From positions 1-49,348 of the forward strand of contig JAUNIX010000023.1 of the NCBI GenBank assembly GCA_030523275.1: 49,348 nt of DNA, written 5' to 3'. The DNA is from Lachnospiraceae bacterium. GTDB lineage: Bacteria; Bacillota; Clostridia; Lachnospirales; Lachnospiraceae. Under the pieces are notes generated by a model. The model worked only from the letters and a program-made list of their open reading frames with translations. It was not told the origin of the DNA and made no database searches. Both the position numbers and the translations under genes were made by a program. Shown piece after piece: positions 7,328-13,794 of this stretch. The stretch's first letter is position 1. Every line of letters starts with the position of its first letter.

Positions 7328-7519
7328 ATGAAACTTGATAGAAAGAAGTTTGATATTGCTAGAGCTAGAGCCTGTGTAACTCAAGATGAGTTGGAGAAAG
7401 CTGGTGTACATAAATGTACATTATCGAGAGCAATTAACGGCAAAGATATAAAACCAATAACATTGGGGAAAATAGCTAGAGCACTAAATATTGATGTAAC
7501 TGAAATTATTGAAGATTAG
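7328..7519 (+). CDS. Cro-like HTH regulator
   Basis: A 63-residue protein that is essentially one Xre/Cro helix-turn-helix domain (TQDELEKAGVHKCTLSRAING as HTH). GAAAGAAGGAG lies before the ATG. It is the first gene of the rightward operon and is divergent from the CI-like repressor. The pair forms a lambda-like switch. It likely binds the same GTTCC operators and shuts off repressor synthesis. Confidence 0.85.
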   Translation: MKLDRKKFDIARARACVTQDELEKAGVHKCTLSRAINGKDIKPITLGKIARALNIDVTEIIED

Positions 7520-7534
7520 AAAGCAGGTGATCAA

Positions 7535-7717
7535 ATGAAAATTATGTGTGGAATCAGAGAGGCATCAGAATACACAGGGTTATCTTATGAGTGTATTCGT
7601 AGATTATGCTTAACCAAATCAATCAAGTTTGTGAAAAGTGGCAATAAATATTATGTGAATATGACATCATTACTCAAATATTGCGGTGAGGATGTGGAAG
7701 AAATAGAGGTTATCTAA
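7535..7717 (+). CDS. Excisionase-like winged-helix DNA-binding protein
   Basis: A 60-residue protein with a MerR/excisionase-type HTH (GIREASEYTGLSYECIRRLC, then a basic wing KSGNKYYVN). Proteins of this size and place in integrative elements are usually recombination directionality factors or early regulators. Its stop overlaps the ATG of the next gene by one base. Whether it drives excision cannot be told from sequence. Confidence 0.75.
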   Translation: MKIMCGIREASEYTGLSYECIRRLCLTKSIKFVKSGNKYYVNMTSLLKYCGEDVEEIEVI

Positions 7718-8205
7718 TGTATGGTATTCCAGTACCAAAGGAAGAAACTGACAAGATGATTTATATTATGGATCATATAGCAGAGCCTTTTGACAATCTG
7801 ATCAAAGAGCCATATCACCCACCAGTGCCACAAACACCAAACAAGCAACAACTGCTTGATAGTATCAACCCCAATATGAAGCTTACAGAGAGTTTTTTTA
7901 AAAGAATTTATGCTTATGAAATAACTTGGCCAGGATTCGCGGAAATGGCATTGAAAAAACTAGAAGAGGCGGGCAGTACAAGGGCAAGAGGTTATTATGA
8001 GCAGTTTTCCCGGAAGTATGAAGAAGAATATAACAATGCAATGAAAGCAGGTGGTGAATACCTACTTAAACAACGGGAACAGGAAAGACAGCAAAAAGAA
8101 CGAAAGAAGGTGAGAAAATGGAAAATGACGGAATCCTTTCAGAAGGAGAGCGACGAACAATTATTAATGCGTTGGCAGAAGCTGAATCAATCCATCCAGG
8201 AATAA
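7717..8205 (+). CDS. Hypothetical protein of the replication block
   Basis: The 162-residue product is not recognised. It has a Pro-rich N-terminal part, a folded middle with ITWPGFAEMALKKLEEAG, and a very basic coiled-coil-like segment rich in QE/RK (about 105-135). Its last 88 bases overlap the ATPase gene in another frame, unusually long for this genome. The position just before a RepA-like ATPase suggests a replication accessory role, such as a helicase loader or origin binder; this is inference. Confidence 0.65.
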   Translation: MYGIPVPKEETDKMIYIMDHIAEPFDNLIKEPYHPPVPQTPNKQQLLDSINPNMKLTESFFKRIYAYEITWPGFAEMALKKLEEAGSTRARGYYEQFSRKYEEEYNNAMKAGGEYLLKQREQERQQKERKKVRKWKMTESFQKESDEQLLMRWQKLNQSIQE

Positions 8206-9239
8206 CAACCGTAAAAAATGGAAAAATTACAGCAAAAAAGCCAATAGAAAAATTATCATTGATATGTCTGGATGACGTAGAAGAAGAAAACGTATCCTTT
8301 TTATACGAGCCCTATATACCAAAAGGAAAGGTAACATTGATTGGTGCTTATCCTGGTGTGGGAAAAACTTACATGATGTGTAAATTGGCCGCTTGCGTTT
8401 CCACTGGAAGTACTTGGATGTCATGCCCTAAAGAATCACCTTTTACAGAAAAAGCAGGAAAAGTAATTTATTTGACTGCTGAGGATGGTATAGGAGATAC
8501 CATAAAAACAAGACTTAGGGTGTGTGGTGCTGATATGAAAAATGTTTATACATTACCAGAGGGCATTAATTTAACGCTTGATGATCCTGACATTGAGCGG
8601 TTTGTAAAAGAAAAGTGTGCGGAATTATTAGTAATTGATCCATTACAGGCATACATAGGAAAAGATACTAATATGAATGCAGCCAATGAAACAAGAGAAA
8701 AATTAAATCCGATGATAAAGCTTGCTAAGGAATACAATGTTGCAATCGTAATTGTATGTCATTTTAATAAAAATATGAAAGGTGATGCTATTACTAGAAT
8801 ATTAGGTTCTACTGACATAGTTGGAGTTTGTAGGAGTTATTTAGCATTAGGAAATGTACCGGATGAGGTCGATATAAAATATATGTCACATGAAAAATCA
8901 AGTCTTGCTAAAAAAGGCAAAACAATACTTTTTGAAATTGACCCGAATCATGGTGGTATTCGTGTAATAGGTCAAACAGATCTGACAGCCGATGACTATA
9001 CAACAATGGCAAACAAAAATAAAAAACGTAGTTCTCCAGTATTGGAAGAGGCAAAAGAATTTATTATCCGAAATATCCCAAATGGAGAAAGGGGCGCAAA
9101 AGAAATGATGGATTTAATGAAAGCAAACGGATTTTCGGAAAGAACAATAAAAAGGGCAAAGGCTTCTGCTGGTGTGATTAGCAAGAAAAAAGGATATAAA
9201 AACGAATGGTATTGGATGTTGCCGAGACAAGATTCCTAG
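8118..9239 (+). CDS. RepA/DnaB-like RecA-fold ATPase
   Basis: A 373-residue protein with Walker A GAYPGVGKT (76-84), AED after strand 2 (LTAEDGIGDT), Walker B LLVID (170-174) and a sensor VCHFNK. This is the pattern of AAA_25/RepA hexameric helicases of phages and plasmids. A C-terminal winged-helix-like region (about 305-365, NGFSERTIKRAKASAGV) may bind DNA. The start has GAAGGTGAG in front. It is followed by direct-repeat iterons, so it likely unwinds or opens the element origin. No primase or polymerase is encoded nearby. Confidence 0.85.
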   Translation: MENDGILSEGERRTIINALAEAESIHPGITTVKNGKITAKKPIEKLSLICLDDVEEENVSFLYEPYIPKGKVTLIGAYPGVGKTYMMCKLAACVSTGSTWMSCPKESPFTEKAGKVIYLTAEDGIGDTIKTRLRVCGADMKNVYTLPEGINLTLDDPDIERFVKEKCAELLVIDPLQAYIGKDTNMNAANETREKLNPMIKLAKEYNVAIVIVCHFNKNMKGDAITRILGSTDIVGVCRSYLALGNVPDEVDIKYMSHEKSSLAKKGKTILFEIDPNHGGIRVIGQTDLTADDYTTMANKNKKRSSPVLEEAKEFIIRNIPNGERGAKEMMDLMKANGFSERTIKRAKASAGVISKKKGYKNEWYWMLPRQDS

Positions 9240-9682
9240 ATGGCACTCTTCAATAAAAAATGGCTTAAATAAGCCATTTGTACGAAGGGGGTCATTTGGC
9301 ACTCTTGGCATACTTCAAAGGGGGTCATTTGGCACTCTTGGCATAAACCGCATAAATAAGCCAAAGTTTACGAAGAATGCCATCTAGTAAAGTTGGCACA
9401 GTACAGTATGGAAGGAGATCAACGGCTTTATAGAAGTTGACAAAGAAGAATGTAAAAAATTACCGTTTTAGTCAACTAACTAAAATGAAAAAGAAGATGA
9501 TTGACATATATCATTGACACGGCAAACGGCTTAAATGTTAGGGTTATTACTATATGTCAACAAGTCAACAAATAAAAAAATAATAATAAATAGTGGGGTA
9601 AATATAGGGTATATATAATAAAAAAGTTTGAACCCCCTTGTTGACGCTTTTTTGTTGACATCAAGAAAAGGAGATCAAGAAA
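9240..9682. other. Gene-free, repeat-rich region; candidate replication origin
   Basis: No ORF of substance. It contains the 28-bp direct repeats described separately and a third partial copy of TGGCACTCTT at 9241. It also holds a perfect hairpin AAATGGCTT/AAGCCATTT (about 9258-9279), a very AT-rich stretch (9570-9630) and several TTGTTGAC or GTCAAC motifs. TGTCAACAA at 9556-9564 is inverted relative to TTGTTGACA at 9652-9660. This is the expected layout of an iteron-type origin with an AT-rich unwinding element next to a replication ATPase. Confidence 0.5.
9285..9345. repeat. Two 28-bp direct repeats (iteron candidates)
   Basis: The same 28 bases (starting AAGGGGGTCATTTGGCACTC) occur at 9285-9312 and 9318-9345, a 33-bp period of about three helical turns. 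They lie directly downstream of the RepA-like gene. Confidence 0.75.
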
Positions 9683-9976
9683 ATGAAAAGAAAAAATATT
9701 AGTTATGATGAATTTGAAAAACTGGGCTTTAATATAAAATGCGTTGAAAAATTATTAGAGGGTGTAAGTGTAGATTGCTATAGCCTAGGCGTTAAATATG
9801 GAGACGAAATCACTAAAATGAGGAATACAATATCTGCATTAAAATCACAGTTAGATGAGGAATTAATAGACAGATACCCAAATGAGTATAATCAATCAGT
9901 ATTTTACGGAAATGGGGTTATGGAATTATATAATTTAGCAAATACCGAGATATATTTATTTGCGGATAAAAATTAA
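9683..9976 (+). CDS. Hypothetical small protein
   Basis: A 97-residue protein with AAGGAGATCAAG before the ATG. No family is recognised. The sequence is mixed alpha-helical and acidic with one DEELIDRY segment; there is no membrane segment or metal motif. It is followed closely by another small gene, in the part of the element where satellites keep interference or accessory genes. Confidence 0.6.
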   Translation: MKRKNISYDEFEKLGFNIKCVEKLLEGVSVDCYSLGVKYGDEITKMRNTISALKSQLDEELIDRYPNEYNQSVFYGNGVMELYNLANTEIYLFADKN

Positions 9977-9995
9977 GAGAAAGGAGGGCATAGAC

Positions 9996-10199
9996 ATGTT
10001 TGATAATAGTAAGCATTATGTGGATGGAGTAAGGGATGATCTTAAACGATTAATAGATTTAGGCTATCCACCTGATCTTTCAATAGAAATACTCAAGATT
10101 GCGGAATTAAGATTGATAACTAGTTGTATAAATTATAATTCATATCGTGGAACAAATGATTTTGCTATATGCGGAACGGTAGGAACGCACGAAGAATAA
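9996..10199 (+). CDS. Hypothetical small protein
   Basis: The ATG at 9996 has AAAGGAGGG at proper distance. An in-frame ATG at 9960 lies inside the preceding gene and is rejected. The 67-residue product (MFDNSKHYVDGVRDDLKRLI...) has an LGYPPDLSIEILKIAELRL helix-rich core and an unstructured end. Function unknown. Confidence 0.6.
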   Translation: MFDNSKHYVDGVRDDLKRLIDLGYPPDLSIEILKIAELRLITSCINYNSYRGTNDFAICGTVGTHEE

Positions 10200-10247
10200 A
10201 AGAAAAAAGCCCATAACAGAACGGCCATTCTGATATAGGCAAATAGT

Positions 10248-10293
10248 GGGATATGATAACCCATTCAGTCAATTTGAGGTTATCATATTTCCC
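10248..10293. other. Strong hairpin between small ORFs
   Basis: GGGATATGATAACC (10248-10261) pairs with GGTTATCATAT plus CCC (10278-10293, two T bulged), with a 16-base loop and no T-run. It could be an RNA processing or stability element or a binding site. It is 21 bases upstream of the next ATG. Confidence 0.5.
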
Positions 10294-10313
10294 GCCAGAA
10301 AGGAAGGGATTTT

Positions 10314-10469
10314 ATGAATAATATAAAAAAAGATGCAACTGTTTACAAAATTAATGATATTTTTGAATATGCAAAAAAGGAATATGGAATTGATAAATGG
10401 GAACCTTTGAAAATTGCAGCCTTGTTTTTTTCACTGGGTGTAATGTATGGAAAGGATAAGAAAGAATGA
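10314..10469 (+). CDS. Small ORF, 51 residues
   Basis: The ATG at 10314 follows AAAGGAAGGGATTTT. The product (MNNIKKDATVYKINDIFEY...) ends in a helix GVMYGKDKKE and a mildly hydrophobic stretch IAALFFSLGVMYG. Its TGA overlaps the next ATG (ATGA), which supports a real two-gene unit. No family recognised. Confidence 0.5.
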   Translation: MNNIKKDATVYKINDIFEYAKKEYGIDKWEPLKIAALFFSLGVMYGKDKKE

Positions 10470-10615
10470 TAAAACTAAAAGTATCCTATGAAACATCTGA
10501 CGAACTTCAGAAACTCATAAAACTGCTAAAACCTTACATAATATCTTGTAAGAATAAACAGAAAACGGGACGTTTTTATAGAACTTACATAGCATTGGAT
10601 GTTAAGAAATGTTAA
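10466..10615 (+). CDS. Small ORF, 49 residues
   Basis: It starts within the stop of the preceding small gene (ATGA overlap), so translation is coupled. The basic product (MIKLKVSYETSDELQKLI..., ending ALDVKKC) resembles short phage-encoded proteins of unknown role found in Firmicutes prophages. Function not known. Confidence 0.5.
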   Translation: MIKLKVSYETSDELQKLIKLLKPYIISCKNKQKTGRFYRTYIALDVKKC

Positions 10616-10678
10616 CATAAATTGATGATAAAAACCTATTAACTGATGAAATGATATAATCTGAACTTAAGCACGGAG

Positions 10679-10712
10679 AGAACCGACGCAATATTGCGCT
10701 GGTTCTTTTTGT
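10679..10712 (+). terminator. Terminator of the small-ORF operon
   Basis: AGAACC (10679-10684) pairs with GGTTCT (10701-10706) around an inner CGCAATATTGCG palindrome, followed by TTTTTG. Confidence 0.75.
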
Positions 10713-10986
10713 TTCCACAAAAAAATGGATGCACACAAAATGGATTGCACACAAAAGCGAGCGTGTTCGGTAACGTTATCAAACCGAGCGTTCCGAACGT
10801 TACTAAACGTTCCATACGTTGTATGACTGCCTTAATGCGGAGTCATAGTGCCGTAATCCTTGTATTTAAAGTGTTCCCAAAATGCTGGGAATAGAACAGA
10901 TGATTAGAAATGACAAGGTAATTTAGCTTGGTCCTTTTTGTGTGCAATAAATTTATATAATGCATCCTTTACGAATATCATAAAAT

Positions 10987-11016
10987 TTGATATAATTGTC
11001 ATAGAGCAAATATAAT
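10987..11016 (+). promoter_or_regulatory. Promoter upstream of structured leader
   Basis: TTGATA (10987-10992) and TATAAT (11011-11016), spacer 18 bases. It drives the candidate leader RNA ahead of the scaffold and capsid genes. Confidence 0.6.
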
Positions 11017-11021
11017 ATATA

Positions 11022-11117
11022 AGTACCGCATCTGTATTCTTTACGCAGATGCAAGCCTTTGACGGCGTGGGAATTACAAAACGCAAAATTGCGTTCTGTT
11101 GTTTCTGCGTTTTTTAT
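11022..11117 (+). ncRNA. Candidate leader or small RNA with terminator
   Basis: It begins after the promoter at 10987-11016. Hairpin GCATCTG (11028-11034)/CAGATGC (11046-11052) is followed by AACGCA/TGCGTT (11080-11095), which competes with a longer AAAACGCA (11077)/TGCGTTTT (11106-11113) terminator stem ending in a T-run. Two mutually exclusive stems resemble an attenuator or riboswitch-like platform. It matches no riboswitch class I know. A TTG-initiated ORF (11059-11283) crosses it but is not convincing. Confidence 0.4.
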
Positions 11118-11335
11118 TTGCTTAAGTTTTTTCCTTTTTGGTGTACTGTATATCATTGTGCAGGCGGTATGCTGTGGGGTGTTTGTGACAAGATGTGACG
11201 GGTGCACAAACGTCATGGAGGGTTACGGCAAAATGCAGTGGACTGCCTGCGAATGGCCCAGAAAGAATATTTGTAATAATTAAAACAGCATTTATTGAAA
11301 CGTTGACGAACATTAAACGGATAGGAGAAAGATAC

Positions 11336-11779
11336 ATGGAAAACATGGAACAGGGGGAGACAGCTACCCAGGAACAGACAGCTGGAGAAGTTCAAGGCCA
11401 GGAAAAGAAATATACCGATGACGACCTTGATAGGATCATCGGAAAACGATTGGCTAGAGAGCGAGAAAAGGTTGCCAAGGCCCAGGAAGAAGAAAAGAGG
11501 GTAAGCGACCTTGATATTAGAGAGAAAGAATTAGAAAAACGCGAATTAAAGGCGGATGCAAGAGATGCATTATCTGAAAAAGGCCTGCCTAAGAGTCTTG
11601 CGGATCTGCTTGATTACGGAAGTAAAGAAAGCTATGAGGCTGGTTTGGCCAGAGCAGAGGAGATCGTGCAGGAACTTCACGACCTATGGGAAATCAAGCG
11701 TGCAACAGGCAGGACACCGAAAACGTATGATAACAGCAATGGCATAGACCCGATTGGAGAAGCCTTTAGATCGCGGTAA
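11336..11779 (+). CDS. Phage capsid scaffolding protein (DUF4355)
   Basis: A 147-residue, highly charged, mostly helical protein. A Gln/Glu-rich N-terminus precedes KKYTDDDLDRIIGKRLARER and a long coiled coil (about 40-80), then the conserved LxSLADLLDYGSKE region. This is the DUF4355 family of Gp46-like scaffold proteins. The ATG at 11336 has ATAGGAGAAAGATAC in front; the open frame reaches 11195 but lacks a site there. It lies 17 bases before the capsid gene, the usual scaffold-capsid order. Expected to chaperone procapsid assembly and then leave the shell. Confidence 0.85.
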   Translation: MENMEQGETATQEQTAGEVQGQEKKYTDDDLDRIIGKRLAREREKVAKAQEEEKRVSDLDIREKELEKRELKADARDALSEKGLPKSLADLLDYGSKESYEAGLARAEEIVQELHDLWEIKRATGRTPKTYDNSNGIDPIGEAFRSR

Positions 11780-11796
11780 ATAAAGAGGTGATTTAA

Positions 11797-12639
11797 TTGG
11801 CTATAGAATTAGTAACAGAATTTAAGCCCTATGTTGATGAAATGTTTGCAACAGAGAGTAAAAAGTCTCTGTTGACCAATAATGATTTTGATTGGACGGG
11901 AGCACATACAGTTAAGGCGTATAAAGTCAGCACTTCAGAAATGAACGACTACCAGAGAAATCCTGTTGCGGGTTTCACAGGTTCCAGATATGGAGAGATC
12001 AAAGATCTTGATGCCACTACAGAAGAATTTACTCTAAAAAAGGACCGTTCATTTACGTTTGTCATTGATAAATTAGATGCTGATGAAACGAAACGACAGG
12101 TGTCTGCCTCTTCCGCCCTTGCAAGACAGCAAAGAGAGGTTATTATTCCAGAAATAGATCAGTATGTGTATGATGTGATGTGCAGCGGTGCCGGAACAAA
12201 GCCGACAGCAATAGAACTGACATCTGAAAATATCTATGATGAGATTATTAAGGCGAGTGCTGTTCTTGACGATGCAGAAGTACCAGACAGCAGCCGTTAT
12301 TTAGTTGTAACACCGCAGACACTGCTACTGATGAAGAAAAACGCTATTATCGAATCAAATAATGATGTTGGTAAGGAATTACGCTTGAAAGGTGTTGTAT
12401 CAATTTTAGATGGACTGACCGTTATTAAGGTACCGGCATCCAGAGTACCAAAAGGCTTCGGTTTTATGTTGGCTCATCCAGTGGCAACGATAGCACCTAC
12501 CAAATTGGAAGATTATAAGATCCATGAGGACCCGCCGGGAATCAGCGGATCACTGGTAGAAGGACGCATCGTGTATGACGCATTTGTCTTAGACAATAAG
12601 AAAAAAGCAATCTATTACCAGGCAGTTACTACAGCTTAG
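11797..12639 (+). CDS. Major capsid protein
   Basis: A 280-residue protein starting at TTG (11797) behind AAGAGGTGATTTAA. Sequence features fit Firmicutes phage coat proteins that pair with DUF4355 scaffolds: an N-terminal arm, KDRSFTFVIDKLDADETK in the E-loop/P-domain area, RYLVVTPQTLLLMKK, and a C-terminal AHPVATIAPTKLEDYKIHEDPP strand region. It should form the icosahedral shell (HK97-like fold expected). No portal, protease or terminase gene is next to it, which is unusual for a phage. A terminator follows. Confidence 0.85.
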   Translation: MAIELVTEFKPYVDEMFATESKKSLLTNNDFDWTGAHTVKAYKVSTSEMNDYQRNPVAGFTGSRYGEIKDLDATTEEFTLKKDRSFTFVIDKLDADETKRQVSASSALARQQREVIIPEIDQYVYDVMCSGAGTKPTAIELTSENIYDEIIKASAVLDDAEVPDSSRYLVVTPQTLLLMKKNAIIESNNDVGKELRLKGVVSILDGLTVIKVPASRVPKGFGFMLAHPVATIAPTKLEDYKIHEDPPGISGSLVEGRIVYDAFVLDNKKKAIYYQAVTTA

Positions 12640-12645
12640 ATCTGT

Positions 12646-12692
12646 TAAAAAAGGCTCTGTGCTTCCTATGCTGGGAGTATGGGGCTTTTTCT
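12646..12692 (+). terminator. Terminator behind the capsid gene
   Basis: An A-run and AGGCTC...CTTCC arm pairs with GGGAG...GGGGC and ends in CTTTTT. It separates the capsid gene from the sigma-factor gene. Confidence 0.6.
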
Positions 12693-12709
12693 GTATGGAG
12701 GGGCAGATA

Positions 12710-13591
12710 ATGACCAATGAATTACTTGTGAAGGAAATACAGAATGGAATTGATGTGAAAAACAACATGGCTCAACTCTACGATCAAAACAGAGGCATGA
12801 TCTATCAACTAGTCAAGAGGTATCGAAACATTGACAGAATGACGGATATAGACGATCTGATGAATCAGGCATATATTGGATTGGTTGATGCTGTAGAACA
12901 TTATGATTCGGATAAGGGTGTGTTGTTTATGACGTATGCACCGCACCGGATCATCAGAAGCGTAAAGCTTTATTTAGAGAATTGTGGTCGTTCTATGAGT
13001 CTGCCAATCTATGTGCAACAAAGGATCTATAAATATAATCAAGTAACCAGCTATTTTCTTGCTAATTTCAATAGGGAACCAATTGACAAAGAATTACGCT
13101 GGTATCTGGAATTATCACAAAAACAACTGGATTCCTTACGCAATACTATGCACATATCTGCCATGTGTTCCATTGACAGCCCGATTGATGAAGGGTTGAC
13201 CATAGCTGATACAATCAGGGCAGAAACGGACGATATAGAAGCCCTAGAGGAATCTATTGACAGAGAATCGCTCTCTTTTTCTTTATGGGATGTTGTGCAT
13301 GAGGCAGTCAAGAATACGGCCGAAATATCGGCTTTAGAACTCAAATATAAAGACTGCTGCACAATGAAAGAAGCTGGTAAACGGATGGGAACCACAGCGA
13401 GCAGGGCAAGGACCATGCACGACAAAGCTATGAGAAAGTGCCGAAATAACCGAAAAATCCGAGAAATTGGAGAGGCAGAGGGGCTATATCCTCCGTCATA
13501 TACAAGAAAAAAGGTCGATTATTCCCGGATAAATAGTTGGTATGATGATCTGACAGATGATGAGATGCAGCAGCTGAAAGCCGTGTTGTGA
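12710..13591 (+). CDS. Sigma-70 family RNA polymerase sigma factor of the element
   Basis: A 293-residue protein. Region 2 is clear (NIDRMTDIDDLMNQAYIGLVDAVEHYD...FMTYAPHRIIRSVKLYLEN). A region-3-like segment (LPIYVQQRIYKYNQ) follows, then region 4 (TMKEAGKRMGTTASRARTMHDKAMRKC). The ATG at 12710 is preceded by TGGAGGGGCAGATA; the open frame extends to 12659 inside the terminator. It is the last gene before attR. It may direct polymerase to late promoters of the element or of a helper phage. No anti-sigma gene is seen. Similar factors occur in Firmicutes prophages and conjugative elements. Confidence 0.85.
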   Translation: MTNELLVKEIQNGIDVKNNMAQLYDQNRGMIYQLVKRYRNIDRMTDIDDLMNQAYIGLVDAVEHYDSDKGVLFMTYAPHRIIRSVKLYLENCGRSMSLPIYVQQRIYKYNQVTSYFLANFNREPIDKELRWYLELSQKQLDSLRNTMHISAMCSIDSPIDEGLTIADTIRAETDDIEALEESIDRESLSFSLWDVVHEAVKNTAEISALELKYKDCCTMKEAGKRMGTTASRARTMHDKAMRKCRNNRKIREIGEAEGLYPPSYTRKKVDYSRINSWYDDLTDDEMQQLKAVL

Positions 13592-13596
13592 TTGTC

Positions 13597-13612
13597 GTGA
13601 ATTTGTTGTGAA
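13597..13612. other. attR core (16-bp direct repeat)
   Basis: Identical to 4907-4922. It starts 5 bases after the stop codon of the sigma-factor gene. Host sequence resumes with the dnaX upstream region. Confidence 0.8.
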
Positions 13613-13656
13613 AAGTTATATAAAAATAGAAAAAACAAAGTAAAACAGAAGAAAGA

Positions 13657-13694
13657 CCTTTCCTATAGCGCCAAGATACGCGCAATAGGAAAGG
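13657..13694. other. Long hairpin upstream of dnaX
   Basis: CCTTTCCTAT pairs with ATAGGAAAGG, and the inner GCGC pairs with GCGC around an 8-base loop, with one A-A mismatch. No T-run follows on the plus strand; on the minus strand a pyrimidine-rich tract follows. It may terminate leftward transcription or mark an RNA gene. The SRP RNA found here in Bacillus is not present (no GGAAGC-type motif). Confidence 0.5.
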
Positions 13695-13794
13695 CAAAAA
13701 AGACATAAATTCCATAAGATAGATTCGATGGATTTTTTTCTTTTCCAAACCACATACTTATGGTAAAATACACTAGTGGAAGGAGGGAGAAAAG

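Larger units (their letters stand above)
10616..11335. other. 720-base non-coding region before the capsid genes
   Basis: No convincing gene. From left to right it holds a terminator (10679-10712), two TTGCACACAAAA-type copies (near 10730 and 10744) and an inverted copy near 10936. It then holds AACGTT-rich repeats with a GTAACGTT/AACGTTAC dyad (about 10770-10805), a TTCCCA/TGGGAA hairpin near 10872, a terminator-like GACAAG/CTTGGTC hairpin before CCTTTTT, and a promoter plus structured leader (10987-11117). This would be a suitable place for a packaging signal or late-gene control site. Confidence 0.55.
4907..13612. mobile_element. Integrative element encoding scaffold and capsid (phage satellite or reduced prophage)
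   Basis: It is bounded by identical 16-bp direct repeats at 4907-4922 and 13597-13612. The integrase gene points at the left repeat and the sigma-factor gene stops 5 bases before the right repeat. Between them lie a type I toxin-antitoxin candidate, a divergent repressor/Cro switch, an excisionase-like gene, a replication ATPase followed by iterons, small ORFs, a DUF4355 scaffold, a major capsid protein and a sigma-70-family factor. Terminase, portal, adaptor, tail, holin and endolysin are not seen. Total length is about 8.7 kb. Insertion is intergenic, between the orphan kinase and dnaX, and disrupts no gene. Confidence 0.85.

Noticed and set aside
9285..9345. CRISPR array
   Set aside because: Only two repeats with a 5-base gap and no cas genes; fits iterons instead.
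10694..10894. 66-codon plus-strand ORF in the element
   Set aside because: No ribosome site, starts inside a terminator, and composition does not look coding; the repeats there explain the open frame better.
11059..11283. 74-codon ORF with a hydrophobic stretch, start TTG
   Set aside because: It crosses a clear terminator and a hairpin, has no Shine-Dalgarno and no family resemblance. Kept only as a weak alternative to the leader RNA.
13613..13794. SRP RNA upstream of dnaX
   Set aside because: The conserved GGAAGC-type SRP core is absent; only a simple hairpin is found.
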